Shown: piece after piece, positions 7,759 through 10,287 of the stretch
Position numbering within the stretch: the first letter of the stretch is position 1
Layout: every line of letters begins with the position of its first letter
The notes under the pieces: model-generated
The model's database searches: none
What the model was told of the DNA's origin: nothing
Seen by the model: only the letters and a program-made list of their open reading frames with translations
Made by a program: the position numbers and the translations under genes
Assembly: GCA_964570205.1 (NCBI GenBank)
Contig: CAZMXI010000173.1
Location: 1-10,287 of the forward strand
Direction: 5' to 3'
From: CAZMXI01 sp964570205
GTDB lineage: Bacteria > Planctomycetota > Phycisphaerae > Tepidisphaerales > Tepidisphaeraceae
DNA length: 10,287 nt

Positions 7759-7788
7759 GGCGAAAACGCGTCGTAAGCGCGTTTCGCC
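7759..7788. repeat. inverted repeat, bulged hairpin upstream of the hydrolase gene
   Basis: GGCGAAAACGCG (7759-7770) pairs with CGCGTTTCGCC (7778-7788), giving an 11-base-pair stem with one bulged A and a seven-base loop. It would lie in the 5' leader of the minus-strand transcript, about 55 bases before the ATG at 7704. There is no T-tract on either side, so it does not look like a terminator. An operator or leader-RNA structure are the natural alternatives. Confidence 0.45.
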
Positions 7789-7803
7789 ACGATCAGGATC
7801 GGC

Positions 7804-7832
7804 TTGACGTCGGAGCGTCTGAAGCGTAATCT
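7804..7832 (+). promoter_or_regulatory. candidate sigma-70-type promoter for the SPOR-like gene
   Basis: TTGACG (7804-7809, five of six consensus bases) and TAATCT (7827-7832, three of six, including the conserved first, second and last bases) are exactly 17 bases apart. A start near 7839 would give a 5' leader of about 165 bases before the ATG at 8004. This is a pattern match only. Confidence 0.33.
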
Positions 7833-7993
7833 GCACATGGTATGCCTTTCGCAGAAACCGGCATGCTTTGACCGAGTGGGGCAGGCAGCGCCTTCTGGCG
7901 CGGAGGACTGCGGGCGATGCGGAGCGTCGTCCGATAATCGCCGTGGAAACCGTTCTAGATCCGGCCAGACCGGAACGACGGGCGGCGAGAAAC

Positions 7994-7997
7994 GAGG
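7994..7997 (+). promoter_or_regulatory. ribosome binding site of the SPOR-like gene
   Basis: GAGG lies six bases before the ATG at 8004 and supports that start over the later in-frame ATG at 8124. Confidence 0.5.
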
Positions 7998-8003
7998 TCA
8001 CGG

Positions 8004-8852
8004 ATGGCCAAGGGCAGACATTCCGCCGCACTGTTCGAAGTGATTCTTCGAGGCAAGCGTTACGACCAGAAGCCACGCGGTTTCTGGCGGGGACTTTGGT
8101 CTCGTTTTAGGGCCGGCGAGGCGATGACCGGCCTCCCGCGTTCATCGCCCGGCGCGATCGATGCCCCAGCGGGTCCGGTCCCCAGGGGGCCTGGTCCCAT
8201 AAGCGATGATAACGCGGTGCAAACAGGCATGGCGATCGATCGCGATCGCCGTTTGGTCAACCTGCAACTGACTTACACGGCCGCCGCGACCATCGCGGTG
8301 GCGGTGCTGACGGTGGTTGCGCTGGCGTATCTGGCGGGGCAGAAGAGCGGACTGACGCCACGAACGGCTTATGCGGGCAGGACAACGCCGGAGATCCAGG
8401 ATGGGCCGATCGAGCGGGGTGTGTTGGAAGACCTGCCACCCACGCGCGTGCTGCCACGGGATGATGATCCGGCGGTGCGCGACGCTGGAGGCGGGGAAGG
8501 TCAATCCGGGACGACGAATCCGGCGGAGCGGGTCCGCCGCGAAGGCTACAACTACGTGATTATCCAGAGCTATCCGGAGAAGGACATGGCCGAAGGTGCC
8601 CTGGCCGCGCTGAAGCGAAGCGGCATCGATGCCAGCATCGAGCAGCGTCTGGCGCGGCTGTCGGCGGCGCACGCCAAGTGGTATGTTGTGGTTGGCTTCG
8701 AGCCGTTCAGTCGGATCAGCAACAATCCGGACTTCACGGCATATCTCAACCGGGTTATGCAGGTGAGCAAAAAGTACTCCAACAGGGATACATTCCGGGC
8801 GTTTGATCCAATGGCGTACAAATGGGGCAAGGGCGATCCGGGTGTGAGGTGA
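8004..8852 (+). CDS. single-pass membrane protein with C-terminal SPOR-like domain
   Basis: A 282-residue protein with no exact family I can name. The N-terminal 86 residues are hydrophilic and predicted cytoplasmic. They begin with a basic segment containing ALFEVI (9-14) and continue through a Pro/Gly-rich linker. A single hydrophobic helix (about 90-111) follows, with Arg residues before it, so the C-terminus should be periplasmic. A low-complexity Pro/Gly/Asp linker (about 112-175) leads to a domain at 180-272. This reads like a SPOR repeat: YVIIQSYPEKDMAEGALAAL (184-203), then KRSGIDASIEQ, a spacer, and WYVVVGFEPF (226-235), matching the usual order of a Val-rich strand, an Ala-rich helix, a KxxGI turn and a closing strand ending in VG. 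SPOR domains bind denuded peptidoglycan glycans, so a cell-envelope or division-site role is plausible but inferred. It is divergent from the hydrolase/comEC pair and is followed 117 bases later by the oxidoreductase gene. Confidence 0.8.
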   Translation: MAKGRHSAALFEVILRGKRYDQKPRGFWRGLWSRFRAGEAMTGLPRSSPGAIDAPAGPVPRGPGPISDDNAVQTGMAIDRDRRLVNLQLTYTAAATIAVAVLTVVALAYLAGQKSGLTPRTAYAGRTTPEIQDGPIERGVLEDLPPTRVLPRDDDPAVRDAGGGEGQSGTTNPAERVRREGYNYVIIQSYPEKDMAEGALAALKRSGIDASIEQRLARLSAAHAKWYVVVGFEPFSRISNNPDFTAYLNRVMQVSKKYSNRDTFRAFDPMAYKWGKGDPGVR

Positions 8853-8907
8853 GGCGGCCGCGGGCGGGAGAGGATGGCAGTGGGGCGGTGGCGCGGCCGG
8901 CGCTGTC

Positions 8908-8936
8908 TTGTTCGCCGCCGGAAATTGTCTTACATT
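8908..8936 (+). promoter_or_regulatory. candidate promoter of the oxidoreductase gene
   Basis: TTGTTC (8908-8913) and TACATT (8931-8936, four of six -10 bases) are 17 bases apart in a locally AT-richer patch. A start near 8943 would leave a leader of about 27 bases with the ribosome site inside it. The -35 match is only three of six. Confidence 0.3.
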
Positions 8937-8956
8937 CCGCCACTTGTCAAGCACAT

Positions 8957-8961
8957 GGGAG
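8957..8961 (+). promoter_or_regulatory. ribosome binding site that decides the oxidoreductase start
   Basis: GGGAG lies eight bases upstream of the ATG at 8970. It selects that start over the in-frame ATGs at 8874 and 8955, which would add 32 or 5 residues ahead of the Rossmann strand. The site overlaps the ATG at 8955 itself. Confidence 0.55.
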
Positions 8962-8969
8962 TTCTAGCG

Positions 8970-10103
8970 ATGGGCAAGCAGTGGCGGTGTGCCGTGGTCG
9001 GAACGGGCCTTGTTGGCGACTGGCATGTGCGGGTGATTCCGCAGGTGGCGAATGCGACACTGGTCGCGGTGTGTGATGCGGTGCCAGAACGGGCCAGAGC
9101 TGCGCTGAGTAGAAACCATCTGGCCGGGATTCCGGTGTACGCCAGCCAGGGCGAGATGCTCCAGCGCGAACAGATCGATGTGGTGCACCTCTGTACGCCG
9201 AGCGGCGATCACATGGGGCCGGCGATAACGGCCATGGAGGCGGGGAAAAATGTCATCTGCGAAAAGCCGATGGAGATTGAACTGGGGCGAATTGACCGGA
9301 TGGTCGAGGCCGCAAAGCGATTTGGAGTCAGGCTTGCCGGCATCTTCCAGAACCGCTGGAACTCCGCGAATCGTGCCCTTCGGGATGCGGTGGCGGAGGG
9401 ACGCTTTGGCCGCCTTGCCTGGGCTGGGTGCTTCACACCCTGGTACCGACCTGACCAGTACTATCGCGACGGCGGCTGGCGCGGCACATGGCGTCTGGAC
9501 GGCGGAGGGGCGATCATGAATCAGTCAGTGCACGCGATCGATCTGCTGCAATGGATCGTCGGGCCGGTAAGGAGCGTCAGCGCTTACGCATCGAGCCGGA
9601 TTCATCGGGAGATCGAAGTCGAGGATACGCTCAGTTGCGCGGTGCAATTTGAAAACGGGGCATTCGGTACGATCATGGGAACGACAGCGATGTATCCGGG
9701 CCTCCCGGTGCGCATCGAGATTGGCGGCGAGAACGGAACCGCGGTGTCGGAGAACGGTCTGAAGTACTTCCGCTTCCGCGAGGAGCGGCCGGCGGATGTG
9801 GAACTTCTGGAGAAGTATGCGCCGCCCGTTCCGGACCGCATCCGGGAGAAGATCCAGCAGGAAGGGGGCGAACAGATGCTCGCGAAGCTGGGCATGGCCA
9901 AGGCGACGACCACTGGCGGGGGCGCCAGCGCCAGCGATGTCGCGAAGGACCTTCACCTGAAGAACATTCAGGCGATCCTTGACGCGTGGGATGAGGGGCG
10001 AGATGCCGAGACCGCCGGCTCGGAGGCGCGCAAGGCGGTGGCGATCGTGCTGGCCATGTACGAATCGGCGAGGAAGGGCGGGCAATCGGTCGAGGTCAAG
10101 TAA
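8970..10103 (+). CDS. Gfo/Idh/MocA-family NAD(P)-dependent oxidoreductase
   Basis: A 377-residue cytoplasmic enzyme of usual family length. The N-terminal Rossmann domain (1-125) has WRCAVVGTGLVGDWH (5-19) with the GxGxxG dinucleotide loop, followed by VCDAVPE (34-40), HLCTPSGDH (73-81) and the family signature CEKP (97-100), whose Lys99 is the usual catalytic lysine. The C-terminal alpha/beta substrate domain begins around 126 and contains WRGTWRLDGGGAIMNQSVHAIDLLQW (170-195, listed in short blocks: DGGG 177-180, NQSVH 184-188, D191). His188 and Asp191 occupy the usual active-site positions. The family oxidises or reduces sugars, inositols and related polyols; which substrate is used cannot be read from the sequence. 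There is no Tat or Sec signal, unlike many planctomycete members that are exported. Residues 311-322 form a Gly/Thr/Ser-rich loop that looks like a flexible insert. The protein ends with a TAA stop, and the gene appears to have its own promoter. Confidence 0.93.
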   Translation: MGKQWRCAVVGTGLVGDWHVRVIPQVANATLVAVCDAVPERARAALSRNHLAGIPVYASQGEMLQREQIDVVHLCTPSGDHMGPAITAMEAGKNVICEKPMEIELGRIDRMVEAAKRFGVRLAGIFQNRWNSANRALRDAVAEGRFGRLAWAGCFTPWYRPDQYYRDGGWRGTWRLDGGGAIMNQSVHAIDLLQWIVGPVRSVSAYASSRIHREIEVEDTLSCAVQFENGAFGTIMGTTAMYPGLPVRIEIGGENGTAVSENGLKYFRFREERPADVELLEKYAPPVPDRIREKIQQEGGEQMLAKLGMAKATTTGGGASASDVAKDLHLKNIQAILDAWDEGRDAETAGSEARKAVAIVLAMYESARKGGQSVEVK

Positions 10104-10287
10104 CTGCGGATTTGCGCGCCGGGCTGGCGGGCTTGTGTGGTGCGGCTGCCGTGGCACGAGATTCGTCGCGTGCGCTGGACTGCTTGTGAATGGACAAGAA
10201 CCACAGCACGTGAAGACTTCGTCGTCGGCAAGGGCAAGCAGGTTTGCGGGAAGGCGACCGAGATTGCCGGAGTTGTCAGACGCAGCA

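Larger units (their letters stand above)
7705..8003. other. divergent intergenic region
   Basis: This 299-base stretch separates the minus-strand hydrolase/comEC pair from the plus-strand SPOR-like gene and must hold promoters for both directions. Short open frames cross it on both strands, but none has a ribosome site or recognisable protein. Visible structure is a bulged hairpin (7759-7788), a sigma-70-like pair on the + strand (7804-7832) and a small perfect hairpin, GCGCC-TTCT-GGCGC (7888-7901). I found no tRNA cloverleaf and no convincing minus-strand promoter. Confidence 0.6.

Noticed and set aside
6010..7776. Long plus-strand open frame of 588 codons opposite the hydrolase and comEC 5' end
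   Set aside because: It is antisense to two genes with clear family motifs, is extremely rich in Asp/Glu/Gly, and shows no domain. The same holds for the plus-strand frame 4696-5985 opposite comEC.
8874..8969. N-terminal extension of the oxidoreductase from the ATG at 8874
   Set aside because: The added 32 residues are Arg-rich with no signal-peptide pattern, overlap the best promoter candidate, and lie before a good ribosome site for the ATG at 8970.
10104..10287. Possible start of another gene at the right edge (GTG at 10210, plus strand)
   Set aside because: The frame is open to the window end, but so is a second plus-strand frame and one minus-strand frame. No ribosome site or recognisable sequence distinguishes any of them.

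Overview
The window is GC-rich bacterial chromosome carrying six complete protein-coding genes and no RNA genes, insertion sequences, CRISPR arrays or phage genes that I can see. High GC, weak or absent Shine-Dalgarno signals at some starts, a Gfo/Idh/MocA oxidoreductase of the type abundant in planctomycetes, and an anchored SPOR-like protein with a short Phe/Leu-rich N-terminal motif suggest Planctomycetota, perhaps Phycisphaerae. That placement is an inference from style and not from a marker gene.

Layout from left to right: trpE (anthranilate synthase component I, + strand, 95-1600); a 150 bp gap; a fused trehalose-6-phosphate synthase/phosphatase (otsA-otsB, + strand, 1751-4033); a 74 bp convergent gap with a weak hairpin; then a minus-strand pair made of a membrane-anchored alpha/beta-hydrolase-fold protein (7704-6661, upstream gene) and comEC (6552-4108, downstream gene). 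A divergent intergenic region of 299 bp (7705-8003) follows. It is succeeded by a plus-strand membrane protein with a C-terminal SPOR-like domain (8004-8852) and a Gfo/Idh/MocA NAD(P)-dependent oxidoreductase (8970-10103). The last 184 bp hold no gene I can support.

The genes do not form one pathway. TrpE makes anthranilate for tryptophan, the OtsA-OtsB fusion makes trehalose from UDP-glucose and glucose-6-phosphate, ComEC is the inner-membrane DNA-uptake channel, the SPOR-like protein is probably envelope-located, and the oxidoreductase probably acts on a sugar or inositol derivative. The hydrolase and comEC are the only pair that look co-transcribed.

The points most worth a second look are: (1) a switch in strand composition at about 1600, where the + strand goes from C-rich in trpE to G-rich afterwards, even through the minus-strand comEC; (2) the hydrolase-fold protein beside comEC, which lacks the catalytic serine and apparently the rest of the triad; and (3) the divergent SPOR-like envelope protein. 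I found no convincing undescribed multi-gene system; most of the window is housekeeping.
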